DNA of 37,920 bases from DATKKK01 sp035542975. Lineage in GTDB: Archaea; Thermoproteota; Bathyarchaeia; Bathyarchaeales; Bathycorpusculaceae. Below are positions 30,853 through 37,920 of the stretch, one piece after another; position 1 is the first letter of the stretch; the number at the start of each line of letters is the position of its first letter. The position numbers and the translations under genes were made by a program. The notes under the pieces were generated by a model. The model was not told the DNA's origin. It was given only the letters and a program-made list of their open reading frames with translations, and did not search any database. The stretch is from assembly GCA_035542975.1 (NCBI GenBank), contig DATKKK010000046.1, positions 1 to 37,920 of the forward strand. The letters are read 5' to 3'.

Positions 30853-33288
30853 TCACCCGCTTAAAGCTTTTTCAAAAGCTTTTTGGGCAGTTTTGATCTC
30901 CTCTGGCTTGACATTTTCCACTATTGCTTTCATGTCGCGTATTTTTGACGCGAACTTTTCGCCCTCGGCTGCTGAAGCCCAAAGCAACTGCAATCTTTCC
31001 TTATTCAACCCGTTCTGCTCCATTTTCTTCCATAATTTTTCTACGCGTTTCTGTGTCTGATAATTGGCGTTTATGTAGTGGCAGTCTCCGATGTGGCAAC
31101 CTGCTACCAGAACGGCGGCTGCTCCTTTTGCAAACGCTCTTTCAACGAATTTTGGAGCCACACGCCCCGAACACATAGTTCTTATTATGCGCACGTTTGG
31201 CGGATACTGCATTCGGCTGACACCGGCAAAGTCTGCACCAGCGTAACTGCACCAGTTGCAGCAGAAAGCCACAATCTTCTTGTCAGCGTCATGCTCGGTT
31301 ATGGCGTCGATTTGTGCCATGATTTGCTCATCAGTGAAGTGGCTTTGAGTCAAAGCACCAAAAGGACACTCTGCCGCGCACGTGCCACAGCCACCGCATG
31401 CTGCTTCGGCTATCTCGATTCGTTTCAACTCTTTGTTCAAGGTTATAGCATTGTAGGGACAGACTTTGGTGCAGAGTCCGCAGGCTTTGCATTTTTCCTC
31501 GAAAATGATGGGGGTGATGGCTTCAACGTTGATTTTGCCCTTAGCCATCAATATGCCTGCACGGGCTGCGGCTGCGCTTGCTTGCGTGACACTGTCCTTT
31601 ATGTCCTTGGGAGATTCGGCGCATCCCGCAAAGAACACTCCGCCCGTGGCAGCGTCTACTGGTCTTAGTTTTGGATGCGCTTCTAGGAAGAAGCCATCTT
31701 GGTTTCTGGAAAGAGTCAACAAACGCTGAATTGTTTCGCTGTCTTTTCTTGATTCCAAACCCACGGAAAGAATGACCATATCAGCGTTTACTTTGTAAAG
31801 CTCTTTTTGCAAGGTATTTTCTCCAAAAAGCCAAAGATTACGCGTATTCTTATCCTCAACTATCTCAGATGGAAGCCCACGGATGAATTTGACATCTTCT
31901 TTCCTCGCACGCTTATACAAATCCTCAAAACCTTTTCCATAAGCGCGTATATCCACGTAGAACACGTAAATCTCGGTTTCAGGCCAATGCTCCTTGATTA
32001 GCAGGCTGTCTTTGATCGTGTTCATACAGCAAACATTACTGCAATATAATCTTCCATTCTTATCCGAACGAGAGCCAACACATTGAATGAAAGCTACACG
32101 TTTAGGAATCTGCTTGTCGCTAGGTCTAAGTAAGTGTCCTGCAGAGGGTCCGCCAGCGTTGATTAATCTTTCAAACTCGAGCGACGTTATTACGTTTGGA
32201 TATTTGCCGTAACCATAATGCGGTATTGTCGAGGGGTCAAACACGTCTAAGCCTGTTGCTACGACTATTGTGCCTACTTCAAGCTCCACTGTTTCGGGTT
32301 TCATCTCGTACTTTACGGCTTGTCTTTCACAGGCTTTCATGCATCTGTCGCAAACGACGATGCCTTCTTTGTTGAGGCACACGTTCATATCTATTATATA
32401 CGTGGCTGGAACAGCCTGTGCGAAGGGTGTGTAAATGCCGTGTCTAATAGCTAAACCCACGTCAAACTCGTTTGGAACAGCGATCGGACAGACTTTAGTA
32501 CATTCTCCGCAGGCAGAACAATCTTTTGTAACGTACCGTGGTTTTTTCAACACTTTAGCCTTGAAGTTGCCGATGTATCCTTTTACTTCGGTAACTTCGC
32601 TGTTAGTCAACAACTCGATGTTTGGGTGATGCCCCACATCAGACATCTTCGGTGCAAGAATGCAGATGGAACAATCCATCGTTGGAAACGTTTTGTCTAT
32701 TCGCGCCATCATCCCGCCAATGCTCGGTTCCTTCTCAACCAGATACACTTTGTAACCTGTGTCTGCCAAATCTAAGGCAGCTTGAATGCCAGCTACTCCG
32801 CCTCCTATGATCAGTGCTTTCCGCGTTATAGGCACTTCGGCCTCTTCTGCGGGCTGAAGCAGAGAAGCCTTGGCAACAGCCACTTTCACGAGGTCTTTGG
32901 CTTTTTCCGTGGCTGCTTTTCGGTCATAAAGGTGAACCCAACTGCACTGTTCTCTGATGTTAGCCATTTCAAAAAGATACTTGTTCAATCCAGCTTCTTC
33001 GCAAGCCTTTCTAAAAGTGGGTTCATGAAGCCGCGGTGAGCATGAAGCGACGACTACACGGTTGAGTTTCTGCTCTTTAATGTCCTTCTGTATTCCCGCT
33101 TGACCTTGGTCAGAGCATGTGTACCTGTTATACTGTGCAAGCACCACGTTGGGGAGAGTCGCAGCGAACTTGGCGACTTCTTCGCAATCTACAGAACCAG
33201 CGATGTTTAAGCCGCATTGACAAACATAAACACCGATGCGAGGCTGCTCTACACCTTCTTTTGGCTCAGGCTCTTTCTTCTCTGCCAT
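30853..33288 (-). CDS. hdrA: HdrA-MvhD fusion, heterodisulfide-reductase-type electron-transfer subunit
   Basis: An 811-residue flavin/Fe-S protein. Residues 17-150 are the HdrA N-terminal region with conserved cysteines (C23, C25, C58, C83, C115). The FAD motif GGGVAG is at 162-167. Two [4Fe-4S] sets are in the middle (C257-x2-C260-x2-C263-x3-C267, and C304, C313, C316, C320), followed by a long FAD/NAD region. A ferredoxin domain has two CxxCxxCxxxCP sets (600-610 and 631-641). Residues 670-795 are an MvhD-type domain with C676, C677, C680, C706, C731 and C736 as probable [2Fe-2S] ligands. HdrA is the flavin electron-bifurcating subunit of heterodisulfide reductase; MvhD normally joins it to a hydrogenase or formate dehydrogenase. 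No HdrB, HdrC or hydrogenase genes are in the window. Confidence 0.92.
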   Translation of the reverse strand: MAEKKEPEPKEGVEQPRIGVYVCQCGLNIAGSVDCEEVAKFAATLPNVVLAQYNRYTCSDQGQAGIQKDIKEQKLNRVVVASCSPRLHEPTFRKACEEAGLNKYLFEMANIREQCSWVHLYDRKAATEKAKDLVKVAVAKASLLQPAEEAEVPITRKALIIGGGVAGIQAALDLADTGYKVYLVEKEPSIGGMMARIDKTFPTMDCSICILAPKMSDVGHHPNIELLTNSEVTEVKGYIGNFKAKVLKKPRYVTKDCSACGECTKVCPIAVPNEFDVGLAIRHGIYTPFAQAVPATYIIDMNVCLNKEGIVVCDRCMKACERQAVKYEMKPETVELEVGTIVVATGLDVFDPSTIPHYGYGKYPNVITSLEFERLINAGGPSAGHLLRPSDKQIPKRVAFIQCVGSRSDKNGRLYCSNVCCMNTIKDSLLIKEHWPETEIYVFYVDIRAYGKGFEDLYKRARKEDVKFIRGLPSEIVEDKNTRNLWLFGENTLQKELYKVNADMVILSVGLESRKDSETIQRLLTLSRNQDGFFLEAHPKLRPVDAATGGVFFAGCAESPKDIKDSVTQASAAAARAGILMAKGKINVEAITPIIFEEKCKACGLCTKVCPYNAITLNKELKRIEIAEAACGGCGTCAAECPFGALTQSHFTDEQIMAQIDAITEHDADKKIVAFCCNWCSYAGADFAGVSRMQYPPNVRIIRTMCSGRVAPKFVERAFAKGAAAVLVAGCHIGDCHYINANYQTQKRVEKLWKKMEQNGLNKERLQLLWASAAEGEKFASKIRDMKAIVENVKPEEIKTAQKAFEKALSG

Positions 33289-33292
33289 AATG

Positions 33293-34729
33293 TTATCCCT
33301 TCGATGACCTCAAGTATTTCTCAATCGATTCTGAAGCACACTTTCCTGCATGAATCGCCTCAATAACCGTAGCTGGTCCTGTCACAGCATCGCCGCCTGC
33401 GAAAACCCCTTTTAGGCTGGTTTCCATCGTCATGGGATTAACCCAGATCGTTCCATCCTCGTTTAGCTCAACTTCTTTTGGCAGAAAACCCAAGTCTGGA
33501 GCTTCGCCAATCGCAAGAATAACCATGTCAGCTTCCCGCGTGTACTCCGAGCCTTCTATCGGAAAAGGCTTTCTTCTTCCACTTTCGTCTGGCTCGCCTA
33601 ACTGCATGTGAATACACTCTACGGCAGACACTTGCCCGTTTGTTCCAACTATCTTTTTAGGCGCTGCGAGCAGCTCGATTTTTACTCTCTCATCCTCGGC
33701 TTCTTTAACCTCCCAAGGAATTGCGGGCATCTCTTCTCTCGACCTACGGTACAATATGGTTACTTCGGCTGCTCCATGCTTGATGGCAGTTTTTGCAGCG
33801 TCTACTGCAACGTTTCCACCGCCAATCACAACAACTTTTTTGCCGACTTTAGCATTTCCTCCGCAGTTAATCTCCCACAAGAAATCAAGAGCGTGAATCA
33901 CGCCGTTCAAATCTCCGCCTTCGATGTTTAATTTACTACTCTTGTGAGCGCCAGCACCGACAAAAACCGCTTTGTAACCATCCCTCCACAAATCATCAAA
34001 ATGTAAGCCTTCACCAATCGCCAAACCAGTCTTCACTTCCACGCCCAAATCCTTCAACAATTCAATCTCATCTGCCAAAACTTGCTTTGGCAAGCGATAC
34101 TCAGGTATGCATTTCCTTAACATTCCGCCGGGTTCTTGAAGCGATTCGAAGACTGTGACACCATAGCCTTTCATGCTTAATTCATAAGCCACCGTCAAGC
34201 CTGCGGGTCCAGAACCTACGATTGCAATTTTTTCTTCATGCACTTCTTGTGCATGTTTTGTTTTTTCCGTTTTCAAATGTTCTTTGTATGCGCTTTTGAT
34301 TTCTTCCAGAACTTTCTTTAGGTCTAGTCCTGCACGTTCGGGATGGAAACAAACCATCGTTGTTACAAGCGGCAACGGTATGTTTTCAACTATCTTCTGG
34401 AATGCTCTTTCAAAGGCTTGAGTGTGACCTTGTTCTTCAGCGGTTTTTCGCATGAGTAAAAAGATTTCAGGCAGTTTCAAAGCTTGAGGGCAATGTCTGC
34501 TACATCGGTAACACCAAGCGCAGAGCCAAAGTTCGTCTGAGGCTAGAGCGTTTTCTGGGTTTAGAAAGATTTTTTCAAGAAGCGTTCGTGGGTTGTAGTC
34601 TTTTCCTAACATTTCTGCCATCGGACAGCTAGACGTGCAAATGCCGCATTCAAAACAGTTTTTGAGTTTTTCAGCGTCCAAAAGCTTTTCAAGAACTTCC
34701 TTAACGTCTATGGTTTTGCTGGTTTCCAC
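33293..34729 (-). CDS. HdrC-like Fe-S domain fused to GltD/NfnB-like NAD(P)H oxidoreductase
   Basis: A 478-residue fusion. Residues 20-90 hold two CxxCxxCxxxCP motifs (C25, C28, C31, C35 and C70, C73, C76, C80) in an HdrC-like all-helical ferredoxin. Residues 165-475 are the flavoprotein part of the glutamate synthase beta subunit/NfnB family: FAD motif GSGPAG (172-177), NAD(P)-binding GGGNVA (303-308) with RRSREEMPA downstream, and the C-terminal GVFAGGDAVTGPATVIEA. The usual GltD N-terminal Fe-S domain is replaced by the HdrC-like one. GTG is the start, with AGAGGA about 9 bases upstream. As first gene of the operon ahead of hdrA-mvhD, it probably feeds or receives NAD(P)H electrons for the complex. 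No glutamate synthase large subunit is present. Confidence 0.88.
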   Translation of the reverse strand: METSKTIDVKEVLEKLLDAEKLKNCFECGICTSSCPMAEMLGKDYNPRTLLEKIFLNPENALASDELWLCAWCYRCSRHCPQALKLPEIFLLMRKTAEEQGHTQAFERAFQKIVENIPLPLVTTMVCFHPERAGLDLKKVLEEIKSAYKEHLKTEKTKHAQEVHEEKIAIVGSGPAGLTVAYELSMKGYGVTVFESLQEPGGMLRKCIPEYRLPKQVLADEIELLKDLGVEVKTGLAIGEGLHFDDLWRDGYKAVFVGAGAHKSSKLNIEGGDLNGVIHALDFLWEINCGGNAKVGKKVVVIGGGNVAVDAAKTAIKHGAAEVTILYRRSREEMPAIPWEVKEAEDERVKIELLAAPKKIVGTNGQVSAVECIHMQLGEPDESGRRKPFPIEGSEYTREADMVILAIGEAPDLGFLPKEVELNEDGTIWVNPMTMETSLKGVFAGGDAVTGPATVIEAIHAGKCASESIEKYLRSSKG

Positions 34730-34765
34730 GCTTCAAGTCCTCTGAAGTATTGGGGTTTCTCGTGG

Positions 34766-34776
34766 ATATAAAAGTT
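34766..34776 (-). promoter_or_regulatory. TATA box of the redox operon
   Basis: CTTTTATATCC on the minus strand, placed so that transcription would start near 34745, 16 bases before the GTG at 34729. Immediately upstream on the same strand is a perfect 5-4-5 inverted repeat (TTTAC-AAAC-GTAAA, 34775-34788), a possible regulator site. Confidence 0.45.
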
Positions 34777-34834
34777 TACAAACGTAAAGTCTCTAACAAC
34801 CATGCAGGTTAACAACATCAGAAGCATAGTTGTT

Positions 34835-34853
34835 TTATACGATTCACGTATAA
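34835..34853. promoter_or_regulatory. palindrome over the promoter of the diaminopentanoate/oxoprolinase operon
   Basis: TTATACG-ATTCA-CGTATAA, a perfect 7-5-7 inverted repeat about 30-50 bases before the ATG at 34884. Each arm contains a TATA-like sequence. A protein dimer bound here would cover the TATA box, so this is a likely operator for the plus-strand amino-acid catabolic genes. Confidence 0.55.
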
Positions 34854-34883
34854 TAAGGAACTAAAACAAAGGAAGATCGCAAA

Positions 34884-35915
34884 ATGAAAAAGGTTCAAGT
34901 TGTTCTTTATGGTGTAGGCGCCGTCGGCAGCATGTTTGCAAGGTCTCTGCTTGAAAAAGAAGGAGTAGAAATCGTAGGTGCGATTGACATAGCCAAAGAT
35001 AAAGCTGGCAAAGACCTAGGCGACGTAATAGGCTTAGGTAAAAAAGTTGGAATAAAAATTTCAAACGACGCAGACGCGACACTCTCAAGCGTAGAGACAG
35101 ATGTAGCTATCCATGCTACTTCATCCTTCCTCAAGGACACTTTTGCACAGATCGCCTCAATCGTCAAACACGGCGTAAACGTCATCTCAACATGTGAAGA
35201 GCTCTCATACCCGTACTTGACGGAGCCAAAACTGGCAATAGAACTCGACGCCATCGCCAAAAAATATGACGCCACAGTCTTAGGCTCAGGCATAAACCCA
35301 GGTTTTCTAATGGACACGTTAGTGATAACGTTGACTGCTCCATGCCAGAAGATAGAGAAGATTGAAGCAACCAGAGTTATGAACGCCGCTACGAGACGCG
35401 TGCCGTTCCAGAAGAAAATAGGCGCAGGTTTAACAACCAAAGAATTTGAACGGAAAATAAAAAAGAAAGAAATCACGGGACATGTTGGACTGGAACAGTC
35501 TATTGCCATGATTGCGGATGCCTTAGCATGGAAGCTGGACAAGATAATTGCTGAACCAGTTGAACCAGTGATAACCAAAAAACCTGTTGCAAGCAAAGAC
35601 ATACAAGTCAACGCTGGAAAAGTAGCGGGTCTAAAGCAAAAGGCAAAAGGAATCAAAGGATCGAAAGAAGTCATATTATTGGATTTTCAGGCGTACATAG
35701 GCGCTCAAGAAGAATATGATGCAGTGACCATTGCAGGCGTGCCGCCTATAAACCAGAAAATATCGCCATGCGTACACGGCGACGTAGGCACGATAGCGAT
35801 GGTTGTGAACGCCATTCCAAAAGTAATCAACGCCCCAGCAGGCTTGTTAACGATGAAAGATTTGCCTGTTCCATCTGCTACGGTTGAAGACTTGAGAAAA
35901 TACATCCAAACCTAA
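34884..35915 (+). CDS. 2,4-diaminopentanoate dehydrogenase-like (dihydrodipicolinate reductase fold)
   Basis: A 343-residue NAD(P)-dependent enzyme of the DapB-like fold. The Rossmann motif GVGAVG is at 10-15, HATSSFL near 77-83, TCEELSYP at 103-110 and GSGINPGF at 134-141. This pattern is that of the Ord group (2,4-diaminopentanoate dehydrogenase of the oxidative ornithine pathway) rather than true DapB, which is shorter and has a different His/Lys catalytic loop. It heads the plus-strand operon; pxpA follows after 27 bases. The Ord reaction makes 2-amino-4-oxopentanoate plus ammonia; the other Ort enzymes of the pathway are not in the window, so the true substrate may be a related amino acid. 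Confidence 0.8.
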   Translation: MKKVQVVLYGVGAVGSMFARSLLEKEGVEIVGAIDIAKDKAGKDLGDVIGLGKKVGIKISNDADATLSSVETDVAIHATSSFLKDTFAQIASIVKHGVNVISTCEELSYPYLTEPKLAIELDAIAKKYDATVLGSGINPGFLMDTLVITLTAPCQKIEKIEATRVMNAATRRVPFQKKIGAGLTTKEFERKIKKKEITGHVGLEQSIAMIADALAWKLDKIIAEPVEPVITKKPVASKDIQVNAGKVAGLKQKAKGIKGSKEVILLDFQAYIGAQEEYDAVTIAGVPPINQKISPCVHGDVGTIAMVVNAIPKVINAPAGLLTMKDLPVPSATVEDLRKYIQT

Positions 35916-35942
35916 CTATTTCATCTCTTTAGGGAGATAAAA

Positions 35943-36716
35943 TTGAAGCTTAAAATTGACATAAACTGCGACCTAGGCGAAAGCTACGGCGCATTCAAAG
36001 TTGGCGATGACCCAGAAATAATGCCACACATAACATCTGCAAACATCGCGTGTGGTTTTCATGCTGGCGACCCCATGGCTATGGCGCAAACCGTAGCTTT
36101 AGCCAAAAAACATCGTGTCGCAATCGGAGCACATCCCAGCTTTCCTGATCTTATCGGTTTCGGCAGAAGAGAAATGCAGCTGACACGAGAAGAAGTAAAA
36201 AACTACATAATCTATCAAGTCAGCGCACTACAAGGGTTTGCAGAAGCTGCCCATCTAACCCTTCAACATGTAAAGCCTCACGGAGCTCTCTACAACATGG
36301 CTGCAAAAGATGAAGAACTTGCCCGAGCAATAGTTGACGGCATAAAAACGTTAAACCCAAACCTGATAGTTTTTGCACAACCAAAATCAGCACTTGCGAA
36401 AGCCGCAGCCAAAGCCAGATTGCACGTGGCGTACGAATTTTTCGCCGACAGAAATTACAACCCTGATGGAAGCCTTGTCTCAAGAAAAAAGCCGACAGCG
36501 TCTATTCAAAACCCACAGAAAATGGTTGAAAGAGCCGTCAACGCGATTACTAACCGAAACGTACTAACTGTCAATGGAGAAGCCGTAAAGCTGGGCGAAG
36601 TGCATACAATCTGCGTGCACAGCGATAATCCAGCCGCTGTAAAACTTGCAAGAGCATTACACAAAGGACTAGAGAAAGCAGGCATTGAAGTTAAGCCTGT
36701 GGGCAGTTTTATCTAG
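35943..36716 (+). CDS. pxpA: 5-oxoprolinase subunit A (LamB/YcsF family)
   Basis: 257 residues of the LamB/YcsF family, subunit A of the ATP-dependent 5-oxoprolinase that opens pyroglutamate to glutamate. The whole family signature is seen: IDINCDLGESYGAFKVGDD (5-23), ITSANIACGFHAGDP (30-44), HPSFPDLIGFGRREM, VKPHGALYN and YEFFADRNYNPDGSLVSR. It starts with TTG at 35943 behind a good AGGGAGAT ribosome-binding site; the ORF opens MKLKIDINCD as in homologues. Spacing to the neighbours (27 and 18 bases) fits one operon with the upstream dehydrogenase and the downstream B and C subunits. Confidence 0.93.
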   Translation: MKLKIDINCDLGESYGAFKVGDDPEIMPHITSANIACGFHAGDPMAMAQTVALAKKHRVAIGAHPSFPDLIGFGRREMQLTREEVKNYIIYQVSALQGFAEAAHLTLQHVKPHGALYNMAAKDEELARAIVDGIKTLNPNLIVFAQPKSALAKAAAKARLHVAYEFFADRNYNPDGSLVSRKKPTASIQNPQKMVERAVNAITNRNVLTVNGEAVKLGEVHTICVHSDNPAAVKLARALHKGLEKAGIEVKPVGSFI

Positions 36717-36734
36717 AAAAGATTTGGCTTGATT

Positions 36735-37457
36735 ATGAGCAATGAACTCTATGTTTCTACTCGATACTTGCCTTTCGGCGACAACGCGTTACTGGTCGAG
36801 TTTAGCGACACGATAAGCTTGGAGGCAAACCTCAAAGTTACAGCGTTATCCGAAGCAATCACGAGAGCAAGTATAAGAATCGAAGAGTTGGTTCCGACTT
36901 ATCGGTCACTACTGGTCCGCTACGACCCTTTGAAAACAACTTACGAGCAACTCGTGTTTCAGATAAAAGACCTTGAAAAAACGCTAGACAAATCAAGCCC
37001 AGAGACGAAAAAACAACAAAAAGTAGTCATTCCAGTTGTTTATGGGGGCGAGTATGGTCCAGACCTTGCCTACGTTGCCAAACATCATGGGCTGACGGAA
37101 CGACAAGTTGTCAAGTTACATTCTTTCAAAGAATACAGAGTGTATATGATCGGGTTTGTTGCTGGTTTTCCGTATCTAGGAGAAGTTGTTGACGAAATTG
37201 CGACGCCACGACTTGAAACACCAAGGTTAAAAGTGCCAGTAGGTTCGGTCGGCATAGCCGAAAAACAGACAGGGATATATCCCTGCGAGGCTCCAGGAGG
37301 ATGGCGAATAATAGGTAGAACGCCTCTTGTGCTATTCAGCCCAATGCAACAACCACCAACAATGTTGAAAGCTGGTGATATTGTCAGCTTTAAACCAATT
37401 TCTGAAAAAGAATTTAAAACTTTGGAAAAGCAAGTTCGAACGAAACCATCTCTCTGA
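36735..37457 (+). CDS. pxpB: 5-oxoprolinase subunit B (KipI-like)
   Basis: 240 residues of the KipI/PxpB cyclophilin-like family, carrying YLPFGDNALLVEFSD near the N-terminus, VIPVVYGGEYGPDL in the centre, and the conserved FVAGFPYLG, VPVGSVGIAEKQTGIYP and PGGWRIIGRTPL. Together with PxpC it makes the allophanate-hydrolase-like ATP-binding half that activates 5-oxoproline. ATG at 36735 is preferred over an in-frame TTG two codons upstream (36729). It is followed by pxpC after 12 bases. The order A-B-C is the common one. Confidence 0.93.
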   Translation: MSNELYVSTRYLPFGDNALLVEFSDTISLEANLKVTALSEAITRASIRIEELVPTYRSLLVRYDPLKTTYEQLVFQIKDLEKTLDKSSPETKKQQKVVIPVVYGGEYGPDLAYVAKHHGLTERQVVKLHSFKEYRVYMIGFVAGFPYLGEVVDEIATPRLETPRLKVPVGSVGIAEKQTGIYPCEAPGGWRIIGRTPLVLFSPMQQPPTMLKAGDIVSFKPISEKEFKTLEKQVRTKPSL

Positions 37458-37469
37458 GGAAACGAGCGA

Positions 37470-37920
37470 ATGAGAATTTTTAGAGTAATCAACGCTGGTT
37501 TGTTCACTACAGTGCAAGATTTAGGAAGATACGGTTACCTTCAATACGGAGTTCCAATTTCTGGCGCTATGGATACTTTCTCCTTAACCGTGGCAAATCT
37601 TCTGGTTGCAAACGATGAACGCGACGCATGTCTTGAAACAACGCTTGTCGGTCCTAAACTTCAAGCTTTAACAACCGCGCAGATCGCGATAACTGGCGGA
37701 AACTGTTCACCCAATGTTAACGGTCATCAAGTTGCCATGTGGCAGACGTTAACCTTGCAAGAAGGCGATGTGGTTTCTTTTGGAAGAATGGAAAACGGAT
37801 GTCGAGCATACCTCTCGGTACGAGGAGGAATAAACGTGCCCCTGTTGCTCGGAAGCAGATCAACCTACGTACGCGGCGGGTTTGGAGGATTGGAAGGTAG
37901 ACAATTAAAAACTGAAGACG
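37470..37920 (+). CDS. pxpC: 5-oxoprolinase subunit C (KipA-like), 3' truncated by window end
   Basis: An open frame from ATG at 37470, preceded by TGAGGAAA, running without a stop to the last base: 150 codons plus one base. It begins MRIFRVINAGLFTTVQD, then GRYGYLQYGVPISGAMD, as in the KipA/PxpC biotin-carboxylase-type family, and VGPKLQALTTAQIAITG. SVRGGIN and LGSRSTYVRGGFGG follow near the end. Full-length PxpC is about 310-330 residues, so roughly half is missing. It completes a PxpABC set for pyroglutamate recycling. Confidence 0.92.
   Translation, partial: MRIFRVINAGLFTTVQDLGRYGYLQYGVPISGAMDTFSLTVANLLVANDERDACLETTLVGPKLQALTTAQIAITGGNCSPNVNGHQVAMWQTLTLQEGDVVSFGRMENGCRAYLSVRGGINVPLLLGSRSTYVRGGFGGLEGRQLKTED

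Noticed and set aside
30853..33288. Selenocysteine in HdrA
   Set aside because: Some HdrA proteins contain Sec, but this frame has no in-frame TGA and the cluster positions are Cys.
34907..35674. A long (255-residue) minus-strand ORF opposite the diaminopentanoate dehydrogenase-like gene
   Set aside because: It lies wholly antisense to a gene with clear family motifs; its residue content (Ser/Phe/Ala-rich without motifs) is that of an antisense shadow.
34884..35915. Assignment as true dihydrodipicolinate reductase (DapB)
   Set aside because: It is longer than DapB and has the TCEELSYP and GSGINPGF elements of the diaminopentanoate dehydrogenase group; no other lysine-synthesis genes are nearby.
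1..37920. Search for tRNA genes, CRISPR arrays, insertion sequences and phage genes
   Set aside because: Intergenic spaces are short (the largest is 261 bases); I saw no tRNA cloverleaf, regularly spaced repeats, transposase or terminal repeats. Absence is by eye only; tRNAscan-SE and a CRISPR finder would settle it.

Overview
This window is a compact, moderately AT-rich archaeal chromosome segment. Archaeal markers are ribosomal protein eS1 (S3Ae), a Hel308-type helicase, the bifunctional fructose-1,6-bisphosphate aldolase/phosphatase, a TrmB-family regulator, an archaeal-type 2-oxoacid:ferredoxin oxidoreductase beside an HdrA-MvhD fusion, and TATA-box promoters some of which look leaderless. 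The mix suggests a mesophilic or moderately thermophilic anaerobe of the Thermoproteota, with Bathyarchaeia the most likely placement. That placement is inference from gene content; no rRNA is present to confirm it.

Layout. 1-4866 (+): a nucleotide-sugar cluster (5'-truncated RmlA-like nucleotidyltransferase, RmlC-like epimerase, an SDR epimerase/dehydratase, RmlD) followed by a polysaccharide flippase. 4874-7627: a TrmB regulator divergent from a small membrane protein through a palindromic shared promoter, then two unrecognised proteins ending at a clear hairpin/T-run terminator. 7772-11007 (-): an Fe-S cluster assembly operon (a divergent NifS-like protein, an IscU scaffold, a canonical SufS, and a small unknown protein). 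11172-20203: Hel308, PurB, an acetyltransferase, an AsnB-like protein overlapping a histone-deacetylase-family protein, a 2[4Fe-4S] ferredoxin and a large secreted/anchored protein with a cytoplasmic coiled coil. 20357-25937: a small archaeal conserved protein, a GT4 glycosyltransferase, an HTH-DUF5752 protein, the FBP aldolase/phosphatase divergent from a ribbon-helix-helix regulator, a GNAT enzyme and a DUF998 membrane protein. 26068-28010: serS and rps3ae.

28017-34729 (-): a tightly overlapping six-gene redox operon, in transcription order HdrC-GltD-like fusion, HdrA-MvhD fusion, KorD-like ferredoxin, KorA, KorB, KorG. It probably couples 2-oxoacid oxidation to ferredoxin and NAD(P)H through a flavin-based electron-transfer complex. 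34884-37920 (+): a 2,4-diaminopentanoate-dehydrogenase-like protein followed by 5-oxoprolinase subunits A, B and C (C is cut by the window end). With the redox operon this points to amino-acid catabolism.

No rRNA, tRNA, CRISPR array, insertion sequence or phage gene was seen. The longest gap between genes is about 260 bases. The most interesting items are the 2-oxoacid/HdrA-MvhD/HdrC-GltD operon, the NifS-like protein with a rebuilt PLP pocket, an SDR lacking the catalytic lysine, an AsnB-like protein without the glutaminase cysteine, and several perfect inverted repeats at promoters.
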